Assembly: GCA_002104905.1 (NCBI GenBank)
Contig: MCFE01000314.1
Location: 1 to 64,000 of the forward strand
DNA length: 64,000 bases
DNA from: Basidiobolus meristosporus CBS 931.73
Lineage: Eukaryota; Basidiobolomycota; Basidiobolomycetes; Basidiobolales; Basidiobolaceae
Direction: 5' to 3'
The notes under the pieces were generated by a model. The model had not been told where the DNA came from, ran no database searches, and worked only from the letters and a program-made list of their open reading frames with translations. Shown piece after piece: positions 55,321 to 64,000 of this stretch (position 1 is the first letter of the stretch; each line of letters begins with the position of its first letter). The position numbers and the translations under genes were made by a program.

Positions 55321-56870
55321 TTAAAGGGAGGTTTCGGACCGGAAGGCATTGGTGTTGTCCTGGAAGTTGGCGATATTCTGGGAGCATTCCCGCTTGATGT
55401 TCTCCGCCTTGGGCGTGTCCCATTCACCACGAGACAAGAAGTTTCTAAAATAGCGGAAACACGCCTCCTCCCGGAAATTCTTGTACACCTGCTTGTTGAA
55501 GTTGCGCTAGAGAAATGCGTTAGTCGCTGGAGGGGCTGTGCGTGATGGATTGTTTGCTCCTACCTCGATTCTGCGAGTGTTTTCAAGGTAATCATGATTT
55601 TGATGAATAATGAAATCCTGGGGCAAGACCCAGTAATCCACCCCCGAAAGATAGATTTCGTAGAGACACGCGGCTTTGTTTCCTCCGTATCCGATGAAGC
55701 GCTCGTTGCACCTGGTGATCCAAGTTAATACGTGGCCATGGAGAAGGTACCTGAAATTCCCCTTACCATGGGACTCCATCTTTCTTGACAATAACATAGG
55801 GCTCATAGCTGTAGTTGTAGTCGGTGACTTTGTATGGAGTAATGGCTTCATACCAACGGGTATAGTTGGTGGACCCATGTCCTCGGACCCAGCTTTTATG
55901 GAACATGGAGATTTTCCCTGCTCCCACCAAATCAACCAGGCTGGACTTCACTCGGGGAAAGACCTCGGCGTCACGTCCCTCATCCAGGACATCGTATTCG
56001 AATGCTGGCAAAACAATCGCCGCATTCCCCTCCCTCAGTCTGTTCATCAGCTCGGGGTGCTCTTGCAGGCTCTGGCGGAAATCAGTGCACAAATAAAAGT
56101 CGATGTCCAGGAGTAGGAAGTAATCGGTTCGGGTAAAGAACCGGGCCACATTTCTCCAATAATTGAACTGTCTCTCGTAGGTGTCGATGATCAGGTGGAC
56201 ATCTACATGCTTCTTCATGAGCGGATTGGAAGTGTACATCTCCTCCAACTTGTTGAGGATTTCCATTTTGTTTTTGTCGTCTGAGACGTGAAGTGCCACC
56301 GAGACAGGGCCTATACAAAGATGGTCAGTAGGTTGGAGCAAAATGGGCGTGTGTCGGAGGAACCTACCTTTGTAGTTGTTCACCAGCTTCTCAAAGACAT
56401 GGAAACGATCGGCGGTGATCAAAGTGGCGACAGTAATGTCTTCTTTAGGAGGAGCCGGCTCCATTCTGTAATAATAAGGCTTGAGGTTGGTGGGCTGCAT
56501 TGCTTCCGAAAACAGCTTGGAGTAGATGTATTCTTCGGGGAAAGGTATAGAAGAACCTAGAAACCTGGGTTAAACTCCGCGCGGCATGACAACCCCCTCC
56601 CAATACTACTCTACCTTTCTCACTCGTCAACAAGAAATTCTCAGTGTTGGTTTTGGGAGCAGGCTGAGCGGGCTTGCTAGGGTGCTCAACCTTCTCAGGG
56701 GTGTGATAGGGCGGCCTAGTCACTTGCGGGGCGTGGGTGGAAGTGGAAGTGGAAGGGGGCTGGGCATGAGGAGATGCGTAGAAAGAGTGGAATATGTAGA
56801 AGATGGAGAGCGCCAGGTAAGCCAGAAACAAGAATTTGAAGATGCGGGAGTAAGAAAACTCGACTCTCAT
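55321..56870 (-). CDS. LARGE/B4GAT-type glycosyltransferase (GT49)
   Basis: A 440-residue type II Golgi membrane protein from five exons (56870-56615, 56556-56368, 56310-55767, 55711-55564, 55506-55321; introns 55-58 nt). A short cytosolic tail and a signal anchor (IFKFLFLAYLALSIFYIFHSF) are followed by a Pro/Thr-rich stem and the catalytic domain: ITVATLITADRFHVFEKLVNNYKG, VSVALHVSDD, then LLLDIDFYL with the metal-binding DID, LVDLVGAGKISMFHKSWVRGH, NYSYEPYVIVKK, CNERFIGYGGNKAACLYEI and FIIHQNHDY. This is the pattern of LARGE and B4GAT1, which build glycans on surface glycoproteins. Donor and acceptor in this organism cannot be told. Confidence 0.85.
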
Positions 56871-57720
56871 CCTATTCGAAGGTCAGAAGGAAACAAACGG
56901 GAAACTTGGGTAAAGAGCCACGAGAGTACGGAGAAGTCGACCAAAAAGCAGGTATAAAAGTACACGCGAGATAGACAAAAAAAGTTGGATCGAACGAGGG
57001 GTGCTAGCGGGTCAGCTAGATAAATGATGCGAGCAGATTGGTAGGCGGATGGTGTATATGAATTATTGGAAACGCACTGAAAAGGAAGCTGAATATTGTC
57101 ACTTAAGAGGAAGCTGAATATTAAAACCTTTCAAGTCACACCAAACGAATTCGTTGGTGATATATTAAGCTCTCGTGTCGTACAATGGGATATATGAGGA
57201 TCTGAGCCCACGAATCACGCCCAAATATTTATAGAATCTTGAGTAGAATCAACAATGAAAGATCGACCCCATTCTTTAGTGCTTGACATCATTTTTCTGT
57301 TCCAAGTCCTTCACCCTCGTATATATCCATTTTCGTCTGGATTTGCCCATATTTGCCCATATTTGCCCATATTGGCTCACGGTGGCCTTTCTGTCTGCTA
57401 GATTAATTTCGCTACGCCCTGATGACGGTGCTGGTATCTAGCTGACGTAAGGTCACGTGGACAAGGGCTGCCAGAATATAAAGTTGCATTAGAATACCAG
57501 GATTCGCATCAATGTTGCATAGATTAGGGGATCTGGATATTCGCCCTATTTAGGGGCATTTGTTAAGTTATATTGTGATGACATGAGTGCTTAAATCAAA
57601 CGATCGAAAGTTTGTCAGAGACGGTTACGACTGTTGTTTCTTTTTGTGACATATGAGTGACTATCAAAATCTTTCATCCTCTCCATCGTAAAACCCCAAC
57701 CGCAAGCAAGCGCCCCTTTT
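56871..57720. other. Divergent promoter region with a short repeat
   Basis: 850 bases with no supported gene; a 10-bp tandem repeat at 57341-57375. Open frame 57615-57833 (minus) is a shadow of the next gene. Confidence 0.4.
57341..57375. repeat. 10-bp tandem repeat, 3.5 copies
   Basis: Unit ATTTGCCCAT. Confidence 0.8.
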
Positions 57721-59002
57721 ATGTTCACATCTGTTCCAATGGACCGAACAGGGATAAGAAACAGATACTTCCTGAACTCCCCAGCCAACAGGTCGGCCCC
57801 CACTTCGCCATACCTGGAAAGAGACAAAGCCAAGTTTTTCAGCAGAGGATTTAGGTTGTCTGAGCTGGGAGAGAAAGAGACTGAAGCTGAGCACGAGCAC
57901 GAACCCCGAAGAGTTCTTGGTCCAAATCCCTCGCCTGACGTGGCTCAAACCTCCCGACATGGCAGAGCTAATCTCTCGGAGAACGAAGCCACTCGGTTCA
58001 CAGCCTCCGGGTATAGCTGGCCGATCCTCTTGGTCATACTCCCTCCAATAGTGTCCACCTTTTACGGGGACACCCAGACCTGGAGTGATATATTGCTGCT
58101 GGTGTTGGTGGGGTTCTATTTATTTTTAATCATCAAAGGTTAGTAGGCCAATTTTCCACCTTGAGAGACACCCACATATCCATGCCTGTCCCCTAGTGCC
58201 CTGGGAGCTCTATTTCGTAGCTCGGCAGAGAAGATTGAATATGGTCTCCCTGGCCGGCGTGGCAATGCAGCCGGGGAACGCGACACAGGAGACCCTGCGT
58301 ATCGAGGCCGAGAAGAAACTCCGGCGTCAGGAGAAGTTGGCATTCTCCATCGTAGTCATTTCTCCAATACTTGGTGGCTACCTACTGCTGATGTCGAGAA
58401 ACTATCTGTCGCAGTTCGACAAGTATTTCTCCCAACTGAATATCACCATCTTCATCCTCGCCGCCGGAATCAAACCAATCACCTTCCTTGCCGGGCTGCT
58501 GAAAAAGCGCGCCTTGATGCTGCAAGAGGAGATCCATTACCCCGTAGGCGAGATCGAGGGCCTCAGGAGACGAGTGGGGCTGCTGGAAAATGAGCTGAAC
58601 CAGCTAAGAAAAGCCTACGCAACGAAGCTAGAAGTGGGCCAGATACGAGACAGGGTGGAGCCCACGTTACTGCAAATCTCCACAGTGCTACAAAGATACG
58701 ACAGACGAGAGCAAAAGATCCGAGCCAGATGCGAAGAAAAACTGAGTCGGTTGGAGAGGAAGCTCAACGAGTTTGAGTTCGACGATATCTCCAACCAGAT
58801 CGTCAACCCTGTGCAAAGACCCCCACCCACCCTGCTGGGAATTCTTTCCACAAGTCTGTCTAGGTTCGTGTTCTTGCCGGTGAGTGTTGCTAGCAATTCG
58901 TTCGATCTGGTGGGGCGCTTTCTATCAAACACACTGGAGCTAATGTCGTCCAGCAATAAACCCACATCTCTGATTCAGAGTCGGGAGAGACACGCCGACT
59001 GA
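57721..59002 (+). CDS. Unrecognised multi-pass membrane protein with C-terminal coiled coil
   Basis: A 407-residue protein from two exons (57721-58138, 58197-59002; 58-nt intron). Residues 1-95 are polar and disordered. Four hydrophobic segments follow in two pairs: WPILLVILPPIVSTFYG and ILLLVLVGFYLFLIIK, then LAFSIVVISPILGGYLLLMS and ITIFILAAGIKPITFLAGLL, separated by a basic loop beginning VPWELYFVARQRRL. The C-terminal third is a coiled coil with heptads (GLRRRVGLLENELNQLRKAY, RCEEKLSRLERKLNEF). The hairpin pairs plus coiled coil suggest an organelle-shaping or nuclear-envelope protein, but I cannot assign a family. A second Met at 57739 is an alternative start. Confidence 0.65.
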
Positions 59003-59099
59003 CTGATATGTACTTTGACGGGTTGTAACGGTCATTCTTTATTCCATGGGATGAGCCACAACCAACTCTTCTATGTAACAATAAACTTCTAAGGAACAT

Positions 59100-60334
59100 T
59101 CACTCGGGGATGGGGTTGTAAATCTTCTTGGGCTTGTCGAAGATGTCCGACACTATGGCGGACTTGTCGGCATAGTGTAAGCAGGAGGTGTTGCCGGAGA
59201 GCAGATCCTTGATGTGCTCGGTGATCAGGGAAATGGCCACGTGGTTGCCCGAGCCTCTGGGCATGATCACATCCGCGCATTTCTTGGTCTAGAGTGGGCC
59301 GAGGGGTTAGCTTCGGTTGACGCACACCGCATCTCAACTACGTCCACATTACCGGGAAGATGAATGCCTCGAAGGTGGGCTTGCCCACGCGAGCATATTC
59401 GTGGAGGGTCTTGTCCAGGTTGTATTCAGGCTTGGCCAGCTGGGTCTTCACTGTGGTGGACGATGAATGCACGTCTTGGTCGAGTGGCAGGAGGGAAAGT
59501 TACTCACCGAGCTTCACCAGTCTGGTATCGCTATCCACATCGGCGAAAATCTTCATCGAGAGGTACTCACGTACTTCTGCGTCGAAGAGGATCAGGCAGC
59601 CCTGGATAAGGACCACATCCGGGGCCTCATTCCAATCCAGGGTCTCCTCCTTTCTGAAAATTGCCCGGGTGGCTTTAGTGCCCTACGTCCATCAAAAGTA
59701 AAGTGGGTGGTTTCTTGTACCTCTTGAAATTCTCCGAGTCGTAGATGGGGATCTTGACCGGCTCTCCCCGGCTCAAGGACTTCAACACGCTCTTCAAAAG
59801 ATCGAAATCGAACGCATCTGGTTTGGATTCCAACCGAGGGTTAGCCAGGAGTGGTCTCGGAAACGACGACTGGCCGAGGTCTTACCTGGATGATCCATGT
59901 TCAGGTGGCCAGACTTGGCCGCTTCAAGCTCTTCGCCTTCGAATTCCCGCATGAACTGGGTGAGGGTTAAGATGACAACCTTGTGAGTTTGGGAAGCGGT
60001 GGCTTTCAGGTGCTCGACCACTCTTTCACACACGACCCTCTACTTGAGCAGAATCCGAGCGAATCCAAATAAAAGGTGGTCTTTAGTAAGAACCGGTTGA
60101 GCTACAGAATAGCAGGTGCATTCCTACCTTCCCTGCACCAGGTCCGCCTGGAGGTGGAGGAGCACGCGTTCAGTAAAGAGAAAAAAAAACCCCGGACGAA
60201 AAAGGAAACTCACCGGCCACTCCGATGATGAAGGGTACCCGTTTGTCGGAGGTAAACTGGTCGGGCACGGGAGCCAAGTCGGCTGGAGAGTATGGACGAA
60301 GTCCAGGTGAACGGTAGGATTCCAAGGTAGACAT
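59100..60334 (-). CDS. Uridine/cytidine kinase-like protein with altered active site
   Basis: A 274-residue protein from seven exons: 60334-60214, 60147-60128 (20 nt), 60039-59886, 59817-59721, 59653-59508, 59450-59353 and 59288-59100. The fold is clearly that of uridine-cytidine kinases, which make [105 protein letters not shown]. But the P-loop reads GAGKRV where GK(S/T) is expected, the catalytic Asp of the usual SQDSFY motif is Thr (ILTLTQFM), and the RR pair after DTRL is changed to KL. Activity is doubtful. The 20-nt exon carries the P-loop; all introns are GT-AG. An in-frame Met at 60379 is an alternative start. Confidence 0.8.
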
Positions 60335-60752
60335 GGTGAGAAGGCTGTCAACGTGCAGATTGAGCTTAGGGCTTGTCAAGTGACTATTCTATATTCGAGA
60401 GGTCCTGCCAAATTTGGTCCAGGCCTGGTTGTTCTGACACCTGATGGCTTTTTTTCTTCCATGATCTGGGATTTTGCTGTGGTAGGCCGAATCATTTGCG
60501 GTGTCCGAGAGCAAACTACATTGTATCCGAGCCAAACCACACATCCTAACCAGGTTTTACTTGTAATTTGTTTGTATACATCCTAACCAGGTTTTACTTG
60601 TAATTTGTTCGTGCCCTACTTACTCTTGGCAATGCCATTTACCAAAATCCATTCAGTTTAATGAACGGTCAATGGCCTCGATAGTTCTGGCCAAGTTTCT
60701 TGTGCAGATTTATTTCCAATACTTTTACCAAAGTATCAGGTACCCAGAGCAT
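60335..60752. other. Intergenic with short LTR piece
   Basis: Promoter of the kinase-like gene, a 37-bp tandem duplication, and about 45 bases near 60705-60750 that resemble an inner piece of the 349-bp LTR in opposite orientation. Confidence 0.45.
60541..60612. repeat. 37-bp tandem duplication
   Basis: Two copies starting ACATCCTAACCAGG at 60541 and 60578, nearly identical. Confidence 0.8.
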
Positions 60753-61101
60753 TGTTGCAAGAATTCTGTAGATATCGGAAGTGATTGGGAGAACCAGTAT
60801 ATTAGATGGCTCTCACTTAATGATATATTGAATGTAAAAGTGATAGTTATACTTTTACATGGTCTTGGCAAAACAAACAAATACACTATATTTAAGATGA
60901 CCCCAAGAGCATGTGTGCAAAGTTTGGGGGTGTTTGGACAACTTAGAATACATTCACCAAAGCATCAAGTACTCAAAACATGAAATTTCTCAAAGTAATT
61001 CCTGGCCAGGAATTTGCTCTGAATTCTCTAAGAATTGTTGGTAATGATCAAAGTGACTAAGTCAGGTGAATAGCTGGGTGTAACTACATGCTTTTACATC
61101 A
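60753..61101 (-). repeat. Copia LTR, 349 bp (outer copy)
   Basis: Starts TGTTG at 60753, ends CATCA at 61101 on the plus strand; 349 bp. The sequence is a diverged copy of the LTR at 61230. It follows, in minus orientation, a 128-bp fragment of the pol 3' end. Confidence 0.75.
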
Positions 61102-61229
61102 CTCCCACCTAACTAAATACTCATACTAACTAGTCCCAACTGTGACCTGAAATATTCAAATTTGTCCCTAGCTAATGGTTTGGTAAATATGTCTGCAATC
61201 AGTTCATCTGCAGAGCAGTAAGCTGAGTT
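61102..61229 (-). mobile_element. Truncated 3' end of a second copia element
   Basis: 128 bases matching 61579-61700 (the last ~35 codons of pol, stop and polypurine tract). They sit between two LTRs, so an LTR is joined directly to a pol end: an internally deleted copy or the result of recombination between tandem elements. Confidence 0.7.
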
Positions 61230-61578
61230 TGTTGTAAAAGTCTTGGAGATATTGGAAGTGATTGTGAGGACAAGTTGATTATGTGGTTTTCACTTAATGA
61301 TTTATTGAATGTAAAAGTAGTATTTATACTTTTACCTGGTCTTGGCATTACAAACACGTAAAATAGGTTAAGGAAGGTCCCAAGAACATGTGTGCAAAGT
61401 TTGGGGCTGTTTGGACAACTTTGAGAATTTTCATGTTCTGGGTACCTGGTATTTTGGTGAAAATATTCCAAGTAAATCCCAACTAGGAGTTTGGTCAGTA
61501 TTCTCTAGGATTTGAAGGTAATGATCTAAGTGACTAAGTTAGGTGAATATTTAGGTGGAATTACAAACTTTTACAACA
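61230..61578 (-). repeat. Copia 3' LTR, 349 bp
   Basis: TGTTG..CAACA ends, 349 bp. On the minus strand it is directly preceded by the purine-rich tract GAGTGGGAG, the expected plus-strand primer. It includes a TATA-like AAAAGTATAAATA on the minus strand. Confidence 0.85.
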
Positions 61579-61589
61579 CTCCCACTCAG

Positions 61590-64000
61590 CTAAATGTTCA
61601 TACTGACTAGTCCTAATTTTGACCCAAGATATTCAAACTTGTCTCTAGCTAATGGTTTGGTAAATATGTCTGCAACCATTTCATCTGAAGGACAGTAAAC
61701 TATGCTAACTAGGTTATTCTCTACAGCTTCACATATGAAATGATGTCTAATAGCTATATTCTTAGTTCTAGCATGAAAAGTTGGATTTCTACCTAATTGT
61801 ATACATCCTTGACTATCTTGAAATAAAGTAATAGGCATTTTTTGACATAGGCCTAAATCTGTAAAAAGCTTTCTTATCCACATTACTTCTTTTGTAGCTT
61901 CACAGGCTGCCATGTACTCTGCCTCTGTGGTAGAAAGTGCTACAGTTGGTTGCTTTCTTGAATTCCATGAAATTGCTCCTTTACAGTAAAGAAAGGTGTA
62001 TCCTGTGGTGGATCTTCTGTCTTCCAGATATTGTCCCCAATCAGCATCAGAGTATCCCACAAGATCCTGTTCTGAAACCTTATAAGTGTATCTTAAGCAG
62101 ATATCAGCGGTCCCTTTTAGGTATCTAAAAATCCGCTTAGCTGCTGCAATATGATCAGATCCAGAGTTCTGATTATGTTGGCTGACAACTCCCACTGAAT
62201 ATGAGATATCTGGACATGTTCCAAGCATGATATACACCAGCCTGCCAACCATAGATTGATAAGGAAAGTCAGGGCTTTCAGATGGCACCAAGCTCTCTTG
62301 ATTTGGTTGAGTTTTGACCAAGTTAAGGTTTGTCTCCATTGGGGTAGCTGCCGGTTTACAGTCTTCCATTTGGTTCTTCTTTAGTATATCTTGAATATAC
62401 TTGGATTGGCTTAGGGTAATAGTTGGGGTATTACTGTCTATGGAGAACTTAATCCCTAAGTAGTAACTGAGCTCTTCTAGATTGGGACATCTTGAACTCC
62501 TTAGATAGGCAGGATTTAGTCTCTTCCAATGTTTCTAGGTTATTGGCAGCTGTAATGAGATCATCCACATAGAGAGCTAATAGAGCTGTATTTGCTCCAT
62601 CTGGCTTATAGTATATACTATAGTCAGCATTACTCCTTTTGAAACTCAAAGATTCCAAATAAGAATCTATCTTGCAATTCCAGGCTCTTGGTGATTGTTT
62701 AAGACCATATGGAGACTTTTTAAGCTTGCAGACCAAATGCAGGTTATCTTGGTCAGCAAACCCATTAGGCTGGTCCATATACACGTCCTCATCAAGTTCT
62801 CCATTCAAAAATGCGGTTTTTACATCCATTTGATGAATAAGTAACTTATATTTGGCTGCAATAGCCAATATTAATCTGATGGAACTAAACTTGGTTACCA
62901 GTGCAAAGGTCTCAGTATAGCCAAGTCCTTTTGTTTGAGAGTATTTTTTGGCCATAAGTCATGCTTTGTATCTTTCAATTGTACCATCAGCCTTGTATTT
63001 TGTCTTGAAGACCCATCTGCATCCAATTGATTTTGGTTGATTGGTAATTTGACCAAGTCCCCAGTTTGATTTTCCATCAAGGTCTGATATTCCTCAGTCA
63101 TTGCAGATCTTTAAAACTCTGTCTGAGGGCTATTTAGGGTCTCTTTTACAGTCTGGGGCTCATCAATATGGACTGAATAGGCATAGGCTAAGTTTGTACC
63201 CTCATTGATATAGTAATTTGCACTATTTCTTGTCCAATTGGATCTCCAGGCATTTGATACTGGAATGATCACTTCTGGGATATTCATGGGCACTGTTTCA
63301 GGCTGAACCACAGTTGTAGAGTCCTCTGGAGTGCAAAAATTTCATTATTTTGCTCTGATTCAATCCTGACTATTGGTGGACTTGAGATCAGACTTTTGTG
63401 ATCATCTGATGCCATTTTTTGCAAACATTTTGGATATTCATCAAACAGCACATCCCTGGACTTGATTAGCTTCTTTGCTTTGGTATTGTAGAGTCTGTAT
63501 GCTTTACTCTCATTGCAGTAGCCCAAAAATATGCATTTTACACTTTTTGGCTCAAATTTTGACTGATTTCCAGGCAGTTTCTTGGCATATGCTGTACACC
63601 TGGATATTCTTTGATGTTCTACACCTGGTCTGTATCCATACCATGCTTCAAATGGAGTAGAATCACAAAGTATTATGTTATAACTCCTATTCTTAGGATA
63701 TATAGCTGAGGCAACTGATTCCACCCAAAAATCACAGGATAATTTTTGATCATGGATCATAGATCTTGCCATATCAATTATTGATCTGCATGCACATTCT
63801 GCTACTCCATCTTGATGTGGGGAGTACAGTACAGTAGTCTCTTGCTTTATCCCATGAATTTAGCAGAAGTGGATGAAGAGTTTTTATGTATATTCTCCAC
63901 CATTGTTAGAGCGTATTTTCTTGATTTTTTCACCAGTTTCTTCTCCACCATGGCTTTGAGCTCCCTGAACTTAGACAGAGCTTCTCCCCTTCTCTCCATG
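61590..64000 (-). pseudogene. Ty1/copia retrotransposon pol, decayed (integrase, RT, RNase H)
   Basis: On the minus strand the window enters within integrase (frame 63772-63284: SCDFWVESVASAIYPKN, TPFEAWYGYRPGVEH), continues to reverse transcriptase (62955-62449: HQMDVKTAFLNGELDEDVYM, KSPYGLKQSPRAW, LALYVDDLI with the YVDD catalytic box) and RNase H (62369-61590: YSDADWGQYLEDRRSTTGYT, ALSTTEAEYMAACEA, ADIFTKPLARD). The order INT-RT-RH is that of copia. Frame breaks occur between integrase and RT (about 62960-63290) and at about 62480 in the RT connection, and stops interrupt integrase near the window edge, so this copy cannot make a full polyprotein. The 5' part is outside the window. Confidence 0.9.

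Overview
The window looks like nuclear DNA of a fungus outside the Dikarya (zygomycete or zoosporic grade). A chitin synthase with ankyrin repeats, two copies of the chitin-synthase export chaperone Chs7, a Pcl-type cyclin and a fungal secreted feruloyl esterase point to Fungi. A mitochondrial-type BipA/TypA GTPase, an MT-A70 protein with a SANT-like region and a textbook U12-type AT-AC intron argue against yeasts and most Dikarya. Introns are short (mostly 52-68 nt) with CTAAC-like branch sites, and every intron-containing model below was checked for reading frame across its junctions. This placement is an inference; no alignment was run.

Left part (1-20.8 kb) is gene-poor and repeat-rich. 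It holds a 155-bp tandem repeat (942-1830) and a cluster of five tandem paralogous genes for small secreted Asp/Tyr/Gly/His-rich repeat proteins (3292-7545), with three identical tRNA-Arg(UCG) genes on the opposite strand between them. Further right come a secreted feruloyl-esterase-like hydrolase (9822-10769), old solo LTRs (12.2-13.8 kb), a Ser/Thr-rich secreted protein (14366-14845) and a Pcl/Clg1-like cyclin (17973-18968).

Middle part (20.8-35.1 kb) is dense. An ankyrin/cytochrome-b5-like/chitin synthase gene lies head-to-head with a Chs7 chaperone gene, and a second Chs7 with the same five intron positions lies 7 kb away on the other strand. Between them are LSM7 (mRNA decay/U6), CLP1 (mRNA 3'-end processing; carries the U12 intron) and an MT-A70 adenine-methyltransferase candidate.

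Right part (36-60.4 kb) is mostly housekeeping: an SH3-tailed single-pass membrane protein, an OXLD1-like mitochondrial protein, NOP56, an unrecognised protein, a GDSL-like secreted protein lacking its catalytic Ser, mitochondrial TypA, DHX16/Prp2 helicase, cullin-4, a PB1-NAD kinase fusion, a LARGE-type glycosyltransferase, an unrecognised membrane protein, and a uridine-kinase-like protein whose P-loop and catalytic Asp are altered. The last 3.3 kb is a decayed Ty1/copia retrotransposon (minus strand) with two 349-bp LTRs.

Genes are not in operons; neighbours are in mixed orientation. Apparent functional groupings are chitin synthesis (CHS plus two Chs7), RNA processing (LSM7, CLP1, DHX16, NOP56) and secreted/cell-surface proteins on the left.
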